Assembly: GCA_965212595.1 (NCBI GenBank)
Contig: CBDBVE010000007.1
Coordinates: 1-64,000, forward strand
Length of the DNA: 64,000 nt
From: Poritiphilus sp965212595
GTDB lineage: Bacteria; Bacteroidota; Bacteroidia; Flavobacteriales; Flavobacteriaceae
Direction of reading: 5' to 3'
This document shows, in pieces, positions 1 through 8,628 of this stretch (positions are counted from its first letter, which is position 1; each line of letters opens with the position of its first letter). The position numbers and the translations under genes were made by a program. Below the pieces are notes generated by a model. It ran no database searches and was not told where the DNA came from. It saw only the letters and a program-made list of their open reading frames with translations.

Positions 1-1072
1 TTGCCCATAAAATGTTGTTCAGTTGTGGGTTTCCGGTATCTGAGAATGTGCTGACATCAATCGCCAAGAATCTTCCATCGGTTAATCCAGTATGATCTTG
101 AGGACTTAACCATGAAGGTACGGGATTGGTTACGAAATTGGTAACCGTATATTCGCCATTCACCAAGATGCCTGCTGGCCCACGATTACAGACCGTTAAT
201 GAGCCATTTTGGGGCTCATAGCAGTAGTCAGCTCCTACTTCAGCAATTTGGGTGGTAGGACCATCTCCAAAATCTTCAAAGAAAATAGTGCTTTGGTTAG
301 GAGCTATGGTACTGGAATAATCGACGGTTACAGTATGTGAACCAGCAGCGACATTGGTAAATACGTTACTATCAGCTGGCGTATTAAGTGTTGTATTGAG
401 ACTGTAGGTATAATCAAAATCTGTACCATTGGATGTTGAAATGGTAATGGTTCCTTCACCATTACAATCATAGTCTACGGCATAAGATAAGTTAGGGTCA
501 GCGACTTCGGTCGGTACGGTTAAGTCCATATCATAGGTACACCCTAAGGCATCCCTCAGTACCAGTTGATAGTTTCCTGAACCCAAATTTCTTTCATTCA
601 GTGTTCCAAAATTACTGCCACCGTCAAAACTATATTCGTAAGGTGCTTGTCCTCCGTTGACATTTAAAATTTTAACCAATGCGCCGCTCGGATTACAAGA
701 GGCATCCTCAACTATGGCAGCCGATGCCGTTAGTCTAAAAGGTTGGTCAATTTCATAATCAATAGCTTCAACGCAACCGGCACCTCCACTTCCGCTAGAA
801 TCCATAACGGTGATAGTGTACAAGCCAGCGGGCAGGTTTACAAAAGTATCGCTACTTTGGTAATTTGTACCACCATCCAAACTGTATTGATAAGGTAATG
901 TGCCGCCAGTAACAGATACGGTTAAAGAAGAAGTAGATGAATCTGCACAAACTATTCCTGAATGGGAAGCAGACACAGAAAGCCCTCCTAATTCTTCTAC
1001 ACTTACACTGTTCGAGATCGTAAAACAGCCGTTATCATCGAAAACGATAAACTCATAATCCCCATCTTTCAT
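1..1072 (-). CDS. Giant secreted SprB-repeat protein, third-frame 3' part (continues beyond left edge)
   Basis: This is an open reading frame without stops from about 1072 down to base 1, so the gene runs off the left edge. I translated it by hand. It holds SprB-like repeats of about 75 residues, each with a Cys near the start, a 'PYQYSLDGG' or 'PYEYSFDGG' core and a 'GxYxxxVxD' end, followed by a segment with 'FFEDFGDGPTTQI'. It is the continuation of the segment at 1053-1502: removing one A from the AAA run (plus-strand TTT at 1066-1068) joins YFPNE directly to DGDYEF. It is therefore part of one gene spanning <1..5733, not a separate gene. The ATG at 1072 is internal and not a true start. 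Such proteins usually end in a T9SS sorting domain, which would lie outside the window. Confidence 0.75.
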   Translation of the reverse strand, partial: MKDGDYEFIVFDDNGCFTISNSVSVEELGGLSVSASHSGIVCADSSTSSLTVSVTGGTLPYQYSLDGGTNYQSSDTFVNLPAGLYTITVMDSSGSGGAGCVEAIDYEIDQPFRLTASAAIVEDASCNPSGALVKILNVNGGQAPYEYSFDGGSNFGTLNERNLGSGNYQLVLRDALGCTYDMDLTVPTEVADPNLSYAVDYDCNGEGTITISTSNGTDFDYTYSLNTTLNTPADSNVFTNVAAGSHTVTVDYSSTIAPNQSTIFFEDFGDGPTTQIAEVGADYCYEPQNGSLTVCNRGPAGILVNGEYTVTNFVTNPVPSWLSPQDHTGLTDGRFLAIDVSTFSDTGNPQLNNILWA

Positions 1073-1502
1073 TCGGAAAATAGGTGGTTGGTGTTCCTCT
1101 ATACCCAAACAGGAAGTTAGGGTTGGTTTGTAATTCGGAGGCGGGTACATCTGTGGGGCTTGTATATAGATCCACACCGTCTTTGCTCCAAATGGCCATT
1201 TGATAGTCGGGATTTGGGCTTCCACCTCCAGGTGTCAGGGTAACTATCCCTGCGGTACAGGTAATATTTTCCGTAGTTAAGGCTACAAGCGTTAATTCAG
1301 GAATTTCAGCAACTGTAATTTGTTGTGTATCGGTACAGCCGTCATCAGTTGTGGTGATTACGATATAATCTCCAGAATTAACATTCGTAAATGTATGGGT
1401 GTTGTCGCCTGAAGCGAGTCTGCTATCTATAAATGTTCCCTGGCCGCCATTGCTGCCATCATCTAGTCGAAGCTCGTAATTGTAGTTGGGCAAGACATTC
1501 AA
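1053..1502 (-). CDS. Giant secreted SprB-repeat protein, frame segment
   Basis: This is a frame segment of the <1..5733 gene. The coding frame actually extends upstream past 1502 to about 1605, since the listed start is an internal TTG. It contains a repeat with 'NYNYELRLDDG' and 'GDYIVITTTDDGC', typical of SprB-like adhesin repeats, followed by 'NPNFLFGYRG', a motif of long flavobacterial surface proteins. The segment ends at an early TGA because one extra A puts the reading out of frame at 1066-1068. The junction with the upstream segment is at the A5 run (plus strand) near 1602-1606. There, adding one base gives a continuous VFFETEDIGILERDYQV. Confidence 0.7.
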   Translation of the reverse strand: MNVLPNYNYELRLDDGSNGGQGTFIDSRLASGDNTHTFTNVNSGDYIVITTTDDGCTDTQQITVAEIPELTLVALTTENITCTAGIVTLTPGGGSPNPDYQMAIWSKDGVDLYTSPTDVPASELQTNPNFLFGYRGTPTTYFPNERWGL

Positions 1503-1552
1503 AGCCTGGATACCTATAGTTCCTAGTTGATTGCAATCTGCCGGTGTTGTAC

Positions 1553-2497
1553 TTAAACTAACCTGATAGTCCCTTTCAAGTATGCCAATATCTTCGGTTT
1601 CAAAAATACAGCTCCCGGGATGGGATCGCCGGTCGCTGGGTTTAATTGGGTTACCTCAACTCTATAGGTACCGCTGCTTGTTATATTGAAATCAGGACCG
1701 TTATCATCTGCGAATGGGACAAGTATATTACCGTTTGAAGCATCAACCAATTGAAAGCCGTAGTTAGCTCCAATATTGGTAATTCTAATGTTACCAGCTG
1801 TGCTACACAGGACATCATCAGCAGTGTGCTGAATATCTAAAGTGTTTTCAAACACATTAAAGTAAAAACGGCTAAAGCAACCATTTAGGTAGTTGATGAC
1901 CACCCTATATCTTCCACTGTCCGTGACTGTATAATTAGACTGGGTAGCCAGGTCATTCCAAACACAGCTGCTATTGGTATTGGCACAATCATCTCCTACA
2001 TCAGAACAACTTGTCTCGTCTAGCTTTTGCCAGACAATGCTTAGTGCATCTGTTATTCCCAATTGAATGCTAGCTTCATCATTTTCACCGCACAAAAATA
2101 TTTTAGGCATAAGTGATCCATCGATAGCGCAACTAACAATTTCGCCTTGTAAATCGTTATCAGGATTGCTATCTGCGTTTACCTGGTTGAAGTAGGTAAT
2201 AATCGGGTTGGTTTGTGTGCTACCAAACCGCTCTACGGTAATCAATTCAACTAAATCGGGACAACCACTGCTACCAGATTTTTCAACGATATAGTTTCCA
2301 ATATCGGTAACCAGCAAAGTACTAGGGTCGCCATCAGGATCGCCATCGTTCAATACGGTATCTGAGGGGTCAATCTGTCCGTTTCCATTGAGATCCAGCG
2401 CCCAGGTATAGGTAGTAAAGCCTGCACCTGCAGTTAATATTGCATTATCGCCACACAAATTGAACCGTCCTTGCCTGGCTGCAATTTGCCAAATCAT
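1553..2497 (-). CDS. Giant secreted SprB-repeat protein, frame segment
   Basis: This is a middle frame segment of the <1..5733 gene. It contains Ig/PKD-like sections, including 'CGDNAILTAGAGFTTYTW', a pattern common in flavobacterial surface proteins, a DxNxNGxxD calcium-binding-like loop ('DLNGNGQIDPSD') and 'YVVEKSG'-type beta-strand repeats. Both ends are artificial. At the upstream end one T too many in a TTT run (plus-strand AAA at 2457-2459) separates it from the 2445-2882 segment, and correcting it gives RTVQLCGDNA. At the downstream end a T-run (about 1602-1606) is one base short. No start codon or signal peptide of its own is present. Confidence 0.7.
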   Translation of the reverse strand: MIWQIAARQGRFNLCGDNAILTAGAGFTTYTWALDLNGNGQIDPSDTVLNDGDPDGDPSTLLVTDIGNYIVEKSGSSGCPDLVELITVERFGSTQTNPIITYFNQVNADSNPDNDLQGEIVSCAIDGSLMPKIFLCGENDEASIQLGITDALSIVWQKLDETSCSDVGDDCANTNSSCVWNDLATQSNYTVTDSGRYRVVINYLNGCFSRFYFNVFENTLDIQHTADDVLCSTAGNIRITNIGANYGFQLVDASNGNILVPFADDNGPDFNITSSGTYRVEVTQLNPATGDPIPGAVFLKPKILAYLKGTIRLV

Positions 2498-2882
2498 CCA
2501 GGATATTATTGCTGGCTATTTCAGGAACATTATTACAGGGAAAATTAGAAGATCCTTCTTCATCCGTAAAAACAGTTGGGTTTAGTACTCCCTGAAAGGT
2601 AGAATACACCCTGTTTTCAAGTTGAGATGAACAGGCATCAACGAAATCTGAACAATTAGCCGAAAGGCTTACTGTAATCCTGATGCTGTATTGCGGGTCT
2701 CCAACTTCCACCAGATTATCTGGTACCTGAAATTCAATGGTGTTAGTAGCAATATCGTGATTGTATACTGTCCCCGGAGCATTAGAGACATCGATATTGT
2801 CGAGTGTTATATTGTTGGGTAAAATATCTGTGATCACATAGTTAGTAGCATCATCATCTCCTGTGTTTTGGAATCGAAGCAC
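2445..2882 (-). CDS. Giant secreted protein, DUF11-like domain segment
   Basis: This is a frame segment of the <1..5733 gene holding a DUF11-type repeat: 'VLRFQNTGDDDATNYVITDILPNN' spans the boundary with the preceding segment. DUF11 domains are beta-sandwich modules frequent in surface proteins. The upstream break is a GGG run that should be GG (plus-strand CCC at 2899-2901). Correcting it gives GVNLGETFQYVLRFQN with no interruption. The downstream break lies at plus 2457-2459. The conservation of the family pattern on both sides of each break argues that the protein is intact in the living cell. Confidence 0.7.
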   Translation of the reverse strand: MLRFQNTGDDDATNYVITDILPNNITLDNIDVSNAPGTVYNHDIATNTIEFQVPDNLVEVGDPQYSIRITVSLSANCSDFVDACSSQLENRVYSTFQGVLNPTVFTDEEGSSNFPCNNVPEIASNNILDDLANCSQARTVQFVWR

Positions 2883-5733
2883 ATATTGAAAGGTTTCTCC
2901 CGAGGTTTACGCCCTGACCATTGATATCAGTTCCTCCCAGGTCCTCGGAGGTGTTCCCTAATAAGATTTCTGGAGCAAATACAGCGGTATAGGAAGCTCC
3001 ATTTACAGTACCATTGGTTGGGTTAACAACCGGAACACCAGAACCGTATTCCCCGCCATCACCGCCATCTGCATTATTATCTTTATAGTATTCGTTGGCA
3101 TCGCTACAACCATCATCATCGCTATCCAGGTCTAAGGGGTCAGGGAAACCATCTGAATCTGTATCACATCCCGCGGTTAAAAGTACTCCACGCATATTGG
3201 TAGAGCCGGCAACGGCTTGCCCTATGCCAATGTTGTTACTACCCGGAGAATTCCAACTAGTCGTGTTTGCGGGTGTAGTAAGAACCATCGGTTCTAAGGG
3301 TCCATTTGAAGACCTCGTACCAAACAACTGAAATTGACCTGTTTGATCGATCACCACTCGAAGCAGTGGGCTGCCATGGGTGCCGGTAAGTGTCCAGATA
3401 TCCGGGTTACCACTTTCACCGTATGCGGTTCCATCAAAGAACCTTGCTTCATTGCCCCCACCGCCGGTCTGAAATTGTATTTCTCCGGCTACGTCGTTGC
3501 CATTAATTTGTAAGTTGAACGAATTGTCAATACTGAATACGTCTAGTACCACATAATTGTCCGTAGTCAGTAGACCACTGTTGTGCGGATCGCCGTTCGA
3601 AATATTAAACAATAAGTTGGCACATTCCTCTTCGTCATAAATACCATCATTGTCATCATCTAAATCTGTTATGTCGTTAACACCATCATTATCAAAATCA
3701 TTGTGGACGGTAATTATCGCCGATGGATTGTCTGGTGTGATATTGGCATCAATTTGATCCTGGGTATTGGTTACCGTATTTATTAGGCTTAATAGGGGTA
3801 GTGTGTCAATTTCATCTGCTTGAACTTCCAGTTCCAATTCAGCGACTTCACCACCATCTAGGGTACCAATATTCCAGGTATTTCCGCTCCAACTTCCAGA
3901 GATTGTAAAAGTATTGATTAAAGTAAGCCCGGTTGGAATGTTATCTGTAATTTGTAAGTTGGTCAATGGGCCTACTCCCAAGTTTTGAACGCGTATGGTA
4001 AAGATGGCCGTTTCTCCTTCCATAATTTCGGATGTGTCAACCGTTTTTTCGACTACAACATCAGGATCGCAATACAGCGCTTGAATGGCATTACTATCAT
4101 AAGTACAAGGCCCTTTGGTACCCCTAAGAAAGAACTCTCCAGCACCCGAAGGGGCATAACTTGGACCATTGGCTCCTGGAATGGGGAGGCCATTTTCATA
4201 CCACTGGAAAGCGTCAAAATTGTTACTTGTGGCTTCAAAAAGCTCAGACCCGACAAAACAACCACTGCCACCTCGAATTTCAAGGGTCACTTCTGGTAAA
4301 GTGTCAAATCCGGAAAAGTAACCGGCAACCCCCCTAGCTCCATTGAAACCAAAAAAACCAACTGCCATGGGGCCGGTTGATTGTACGCTTACATTGCCAT
4401 TTAGGTTGGGAACATAAAAGGTCTTCCAATCTGTTGAACCGGCGACAGGATTGGAGGGTGGCAAACTAACCGGTCCGCTTCCATCGGTCACGATGATATT
4501 GGCATCTGGAGTATTCACAGCTGCGATAATGGTCATACCACCAGTTACGTCAAGACCTGCCATATCACGGATATCAGGAATATTGTCCATTACATCAGGT
4601 AGCAAACAGTTTACAGGAGCTACGAAATTGAGTCCCTGGGTATAAGGTGTGGTTGCTCCGGCCATACATTGATAGGCATAGACATCTTTGGATGTTTGTA
4701 CCAGCATATTTGCACCTACTGTATTTGCCGAATAATAGCTACTGGGTATCTCAAAGTACTCACCATTATCAATCGTGGCGATAGGAGTGGTGTTTCCGTT
4801 TACAAAAATTTGCGTGTTATCAGAAATTGCAATCAATAGTGGAAACTCAGTCCAGCCATTGGTATTTCCGTTACCCCTTATAAACACATATTCTTTTCCT
4901 AATCTATTTTCGGGCACGGGTTGGTCAATACCAGCATCTCGATTACTTGCGCCAACCTGCCTTCCAAAGTTTATAGATCCGTTACTTATGACGATATCCT
5001 TATCTGATTCGATCGTTGCTCCGATCCAACCATCTTCATGTGCCTGTGTCGGCGCGTTGCCAATGTAAGTTTCAAATACAAAAGATTCGTTGGCATCCAA
5101 CACAACTTGATAGGTGTTTGCCGTAATTCCGGCCCTATTATTTCCAACTCGAAATTCGCATCCTGGGTCATAGCCATAAACATCAATAGTAGTATTGTCT
5201 TCGGTGGCCATGATGCCCAGGGTGTTAGATTTGGAGGGGTGTGATCCACGATTGGGAACACCTCCCCATTTAAATTCTGTTCCCATTGCTTGTCGACCTT
5301 TGGCCGTCAAGGAAGCTGCCTGGGCATTAGAATTCCCCCTGTAGTTTACATAAAACCTGTCACCACTTGGGGATTCGAATCGCAATCCACTATTTTGAAG
5401 TACAATCCCCGTATTGGCATTGTTTACTAAGGTGATATTATTGTCGCCGTCGGCTAAAGTCCAAACAGCAGGGCTTATATTGGATATATTAAATGTTGCT
5501 ACAGGAGTAGGATTTGTACCCTGATAGGCATTTACTGTGAAGATTGTTGGTTCTGGTGTAGAGAGATAAATGGCCTGGTCCCGTATCCCTGCATTGTTTT
5601 GTCCCTGCTTTAATGGGGGTAGGTAATGCAGGTCACTTAACTGAGCATTGATGAAGTTAAATGCAAAAAGTAATAGCAAGAATACATACTTCTTGTGCGA
5701 ACCTTTGCTAAGCAGGTTAATCAAGTTGGTCAT
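2854..5733 (-). CDS. Giant secreted IgGFc-binding-like / DUF11 surface protein, 5' part
   Basis: This is the N-terminal 950 or so residues of a giant exported protein. The ATG at 5733 gives a signal peptide (basic KGSHKK, hydrophobic FLLLLFAFNFI, cleavage near NAQ at about residue 31). Residues of about 35-480 resemble the IgGFc-binding N-terminal domain found in bacterial surface proteins: 'KGRQAMGTEFKWGG', 'IMATEDNTTIDVYG', repeated 'DKDIVISNG' and 'QTSKDVYAYQCM' strands. An Ig/PKD-like stretch ('FQWYENGLPIPGA') follows. Next come a DUF11 domain (about 560-680, 'VEKTVDTSEIMEGETAIFTIRVQN') and TSP3-like acidic calcium loops ('DFDNDGVNDITDLDDDNDG'). The ORF leaves frame at 2899-2901, where one G too many occurs, and continues in the segments to its left. 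The likely role is cell-surface adhesion. The substrate is unknown. Confidence 0.8.
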   Translation of the reverse strand: MTNLINLLSKGSHKKYVFLLLLFAFNFINAQLSDLHYLPPLKQGQNNAGIRDQAIYLSTPEPTIFTVNAYQGTNPTPVATFNISNISPAVWTLADGDNNITLVNNANTGIVLQNSGLRFESPSGDRFYVNYRGNSNAQAASLTAKGRQAMGTEFKWGGVPNRGSHPSKSNTLGIMATEDNTTIDVYGYDPGCEFRVGNNRAGITANTYQVVLDANESFVFETYIGNAPTQAHEDGWIGATIESDKDIVISNGSINFGRQVGASNRDAGIDQPVPENRLGKEYVFIRGNGNTNGWTEFPLLIAISDNTQIFVNGNTTPIATIDNGEYFEIPSSYYSANTVGANMLVQTSKDVYAYQCMAGATTPYTQGLNFVAPVNCLLPDVMDNIPDIRDMAGLDVTGGMTIIAAVNTPDANIIVTDGSGPVSLPPSNPVAGSTDWKTFYVPNLNGNVSVQSTGPMAVGFFGFNGARGVAGYFSGFDTLPEVTLEIRGGSGCFVGSELFEATSNNFDAFQWYENGLPIPGANGPSYAPSGAGEFFLRGTKGPCTYDSNAIQALYCDPDVVVEKTVDTSEIMEGETAIFTIRVQNLGVGPLTNLQITDNIPTGLTLINTFTISGSWSGNTWNIGTLDGGEVAELELEVQADEIDTLPLLSLINTVTNTQDQIDANITPDNPSAIITVHNDFDNDGVNDITDLDDDNDGIYDEEECANLLFNISNGDPHNSGLLTTDNYVVLDVFSIDNSFNLQINGNDVAGEIQFQTGGGGNEARFFDGTAYGESGNPDIWTLTGTHGSPLLRVVIDQTGQFQLFGTRSSNGPLEPMVLTTPANTTSWNSPGSNNIGIGQAVAGSTNMRGVLLTAGCDTDSDGFPDPLDLDSDDDGCSDANEYYKDNNADGGDGGEYGSGVPVVNPTNGTVNGASYTAVFAPEILLGNTSEDLGGTDINGQGVNLGRNLSICASIPKHRR

Positions 5734-6061
5734 TTGGGCGGTCTTATACTAACAAAATAAGGGACTATAAAGGCCATTTGCAGATATTTGTTGTTAACAG
5801 TGCGGTATAGGTGGTAAACATGGGTTCATTTGTTGTTTGTTTTTGTGACTTATCCCTGTTTTAGGGAGGTATGAGCAGTTTGTCCCGAAATTTTGCCGTT
5901 TATCCTCTAGTTGGCTGAGAGGTGGTTTTCGAGGCACTTTTAGCGTTCGCAACCCAAAGAAAATTGCTGAATTGCGCAGTGCTATCAGCTACCATACAAC
6001 CATCATTTGCATATTGTTTGTATATTAATCTTATCAGCTGCTTATTTATATAAACATCTGC
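5734..6061. other. Divergent intergenic region, no gene seen
   Basis: This 328-bp region lies between the start of the giant secreted protein (minus) and the AraC-type regulator (plus), and must hold both promoters. I find no convincing TTG-N19-TAnnTTTG promoter and no coding frame. Short inverted repeats such as TCCCTgttttAGGGA are present, but they are too weak to call. Confidence 0.5.
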
Positions 6062-7051
6062 ATGAATTACATCTCAATCAGTCTTTATAAAAAAATGATC
6101 GGTCATGCCATAAATGAGGGTATGAACAGGGATGATTTTAAGGGTCTGCCAACATCTGTAGATACCATGGAAGGCCTACAGGCGGTACCTGCCGATCATT
6201 TCTTTGAATTGCACGAATTCCTTGATGAAAAATTAGGACCGGGGTTCTCAGTCAGAGTTGGTCAGGAAATGAAAATAGAAGACTATGGCGTGCTGGGTCT
6301 TTCCTGGCGAACCTGTTCCTGGGCCGGTGAAATCTTTGAAAGAAGCGAGCGCTATTTTAAACTGCTTTCAAACACCTATGTTTTTGAAGTGAAAAAAAGA
6401 GTTGATCAATCTCAAATCCTTCTACATAGAGAGCCTCATAGAAGAGGCCTGGAGTTATCCAATGAAGCAACACTATCTGCAACCGTTGTTGTTCTTCAGG
6501 CCATGACTGAAACTGATATTGCTCCTACCCAGGTAACTTTCAAGCACGGCCCGCCAAAAGATCTAAGCAGCTATCAAAAGGCCTTTAAATGTTCCATTCT
6601 TTTTCACCAAGCTTTCTATTCTATTACCTATAAGACATCAGATCTTGAAACACGAACTGCCAAAGCAGATACCAGTATCAACAAGTTTTTGGTAGAAAGA
6701 GTTGCGGAAGAAACCAAGGGAATTGAGCTAAATGCCAACAAAATATCAGCTGATGTAGAAGCATTGATCAAGGATGCCTTACCCAGCGGTATTCCAGGCA
6801 TCGCTCAGATATCACAGCATATGGGGATGAGTAATCGTACGCTTACAAGGCGACTTGCAAAAAATGGTGTCAGCTTTCGCGATTTGATCAAGAAAACGCA
6901 GGAAGAACTGTCCAAGAACCTCCTCAAAAATTCGAAAAGGAGCATTGCCGAAATTGCCTTTGAAACGGGCTTCTCTGAACAAAGCGCTTTTAACCGTGCT
7001 TTTAAAAGATGGACATCTCTTTCTCCTACTGAATTCAGGAAAATGTCGTAA
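6062..7051 (+). CDS. AraC-family transcriptional regulator (Arabinose_bd-type N-terminus)
   Basis: This is a 329-aa regulator. Residues 1-200 or so match the Arabinose_bd sensor type found in OruR/ArgR-like AraC proteins ('AINEGMNRDDFKGLP', 'ADHFFELHEFLDEKLGPGFSVRVGQ', 'MKIEDYGVLGL'). Residues 235-329 are the double helix-turn-helix, with 'ISQHMGMSNRTLTRRLAKNGVSFRDLI' in the first half and 'SIAEIAFETGFSEQSAFNRAFKRW' plus 'SPTEFR' in the second. The ATG at 6062 is the natural start. The stop is followed within 11 bp by a perfect direct repeat (7062-7099), then by a DUF1772 gene and an NmrA-like gene in the same direction. It most likely controls those two genes. The effector is unknown. Confidence 0.9.
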   Translation: MNYISISLYKKMIGHAINEGMNRDDFKGLPTSVDTMEGLQAVPADHFFELHEFLDEKLGPGFSVRVGQEMKIEDYGVLGLSWRTCSWAGEIFERSERYFKLLSNTYVFEVKKRVDQSQILLHREPHRRGLELSNEATLSATVVVLQAMTETDIAPTQVTFKHGPPKDLSSYQKAFKCSILFHQAFYSITYKTSDLETRTAKADTSINKFLVERVAEETKGIELNANKISADVEALIKDALPSGIPGIAQISQHMGMSNRTLTRRLAKNGVSFRDLIKKTQEELSKNLLKNSKRSIAEIAFETGFSEQSAFNRAFKRWTSLSPTEFRKMS

Positions 7052-7061
7052 TAAACCCCTT

Positions 7062-7099
7062 TTGGCTTAAACTGTCAAAACATTGGCTTAAACTGTCAA
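7062..7099 (+). promoter_or_regulatory. Direct-repeat operator candidate, 21-bp period
   Basis: The 17-bp TTGGCTTAAACTGTCAA occurs twice without mismatch, at 7062-7078 and 7083-7099. The two copies are 21 bp apart, two DNA turns. AraC-family proteins typically bind direct repeats on one face of the helix with this spacing. The site lies between the AraC gene and the DUF1772 gene at 7156, where an operator would be expected. Confidence 0.55.
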
Positions 7100-7155
7100 G
7101 CATGGCCTCTTCGGCCTGGCTAGTTTTACTCCATAATTAAAAACGATCAAAAATT

Positions 7156-7662
7156 ATGGAGCTATCTATTAAATCTTGCGTCCTTTTAGGAGCTGTCATT
7201 TTAACCGGACTTTCGGCCGGCCTATTCTACTCCTGGTCTGTTTCGGTAATTCCGGGGACACAAAATTTAAGCAATACTACTTACCTGGAAACCATGCAGG
7301 CTATTAACCGGGCCATTCTAAACCCGGCCTTTTATACTGTCTTTTTTGGGAGTGTGGTATTTCTGAGTATTGGCAGTATTTATGAGTTCGACCTCAACAA
7401 GACTGCTTTCTGGTTAATCCTGGCATCTTCAATTTGCTATCTGATTGGCACTATTGGTGTGACCGGACTAGGCAATGTGCCACTAAATAACCAATTGGAT
7501 GTTCTTAAGATTGAGGAATTAAGCAGTGACAAAATCGCCGAGTTCAGAGCGTTCTATGAAAGCAAATGGAACAGACTGCATTTGATACGTACCATCTGCT
7601 CTATGGTATCATTTGTCCTGGCAGTACTATCGTTATTTATCCATTTAAAATTATTCAAATAA
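7156..7662 (+). CDS. DUF1772 family membrane protein
   Basis: This is a 168-aa integral membrane protein with four hydrophobic segments (about residues 7-30, 55-75, 82-103 and 145-166). The pattern fits the DUF1772 family: 'GLSAGLFYSWSVSVIPG' near the N-terminus, 'NVPLNNQLD' in the middle and 'WNRLHLIRTICS' before the last helix. Some fungal DUF1772 relatives act as anthrone oxygenases, but most bacterial members have no known reaction. It is followed after 32 bp by an NmrA-like NAD(P)-binding protein, a recurring pairing in Bacteroidota, and preceded by a likely operator. I infer a two-gene operon under the AraC regulator. Confidence 0.8.
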   Translation: MELSIKSCVLLGAVILTGLSAGLFYSWSVSVIPGTQNLSNTTYLETMQAINRAILNPAFYTVFFGSVVFLSIGSIYEFDLNKTAFWLILASSICYLIGTIGVTGLGNVPLNNQLDVLKIEELSSDKIAEFRAFYESKWNRLHLIRTICSMVSFVLAVLSLFIHLKLFK

Positions 7663-7694
7663 TTACAATTTTATTCATCTAAAACTTAAATAAA

Positions 7695-8538
7695 ATGAAA
7701 CACAACATCTTAGTAATCGGAGGAACCGGTAAGACCGGTCGCAGAGTCGTAGAAGGATTAACAAAAGAAGGACACCATGTAAGAGTGGCCTCAAGAAACA
7801 ATACCCCTGCATTTGACTGGGACGATGTCTCTACGTATTCAGCTGCCCTAAAGGGAATGGATAGGGCTTATATTGTATACTATCCAGATCTGGCCGTGCC
7901 CGGGGCAAGAGAAGCTATCTCTGCATTAACCGAAATAGCCCTGAAAGAAGGGCTCGAAAAAGTAGTACTTCTTTCCGGGAAGGGAGAAACAGAGGCAGAG
8001 GCATGTGAGGAAATTGTAGCAAATTCTGGTCTCAACTATACGCTGGTTAGAGCGTCCTGGTTCAATCAAAATTTTAGCGAAGGAGCCTTTTTTGGATTTT
8101 ATATTGGCCGGCCATGTGGCGCTTCCTATGCCAGAAGCTGAGATTCCCTTTGTAGATACAGATGATATTGCCGAGGTAGTAACCAAAGTACTGTTAGATG
8201 ATTCATATAATGGAGAAACTGTTACGGTGACCGGACCTCGAAAAATGACCTTCAAAGAAGTTGTGGAGAGTATGGCAAAGGGTATTGGCAGGAAAATCCA
8301 TTATCAGCCTATTTCCCTGGAAGAATTTAAAGCAGGAATGAAGGCTGCCGGACTGCCAGATTCTTATGTATGGCTTTTTGGCTACCTATTTAAAGAGGTC
8401 TTAGGGAATCCTGACAATCAGGAGGTATCCAATGATGTGGAGCGTGTTTTGGGAAGAAAAGCGACAGACTTTAAGGAGTATGTAGAAAAAACTGTTGAGA
8501 GTGGGGTTTGGAATCAATCACTTCCCCAAACCATTTAA
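7695..8538 (+). CDS. NmrA-like NAD(P)-binding protein, frameshifted at a T-run
   Basis: This is an atypical short-chain dehydrogenase of the NmrA/SDR_a type, about 280 aa if read through. The N-terminal half shows the Rossmann start 'ILVIGGTGKTGRRVVEGL'. The C-terminal half shows 'IPFVDTDDIAEVVTKVLLDD' and 'VTVTGPRKMTFKEVVE', typical of NmrA-like NAD(P)H-quinone reductase relatives. The frame breaks at six Ts (8088-8093). With five Ts the product reads GAFLDFILAGHVALPMPEAEIPFVDTDD without interruption. The two halves otherwise overlap as frames 7695-8141 and 8092-8538. Because the remainder is well conserved and similar homopolymer breaks occur at 1-2900, a base-call error is more likely than gene decay. 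The substrate is unknown. Confidence 0.75.
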
Positions 8539-8547
8539 TATTTCAAT

Positions 8548-8581
8548 GGACTACCCGCTATGTCGGGTGGTCCTTTTTTTT
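8548..8581 (+). terminator. Rho-independent terminator after the NmrA-like gene
   Basis: A 10-bp stem (GGACTACCCG / CGGGTGGTCC, one G-U pair) with the loop ctatgt is followed directly by eight Ts. It begins 9 bp after the NmrA stop codon and closes the AraC-DUF1772-NmrA block before the convergent gene on its right. Confidence 0.85.
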
Positions 8582-8628
8582 ATCCTAAGTAATTTATTGA
8601 GCATTATAAGCCCGGAAAAGATCAGCGG

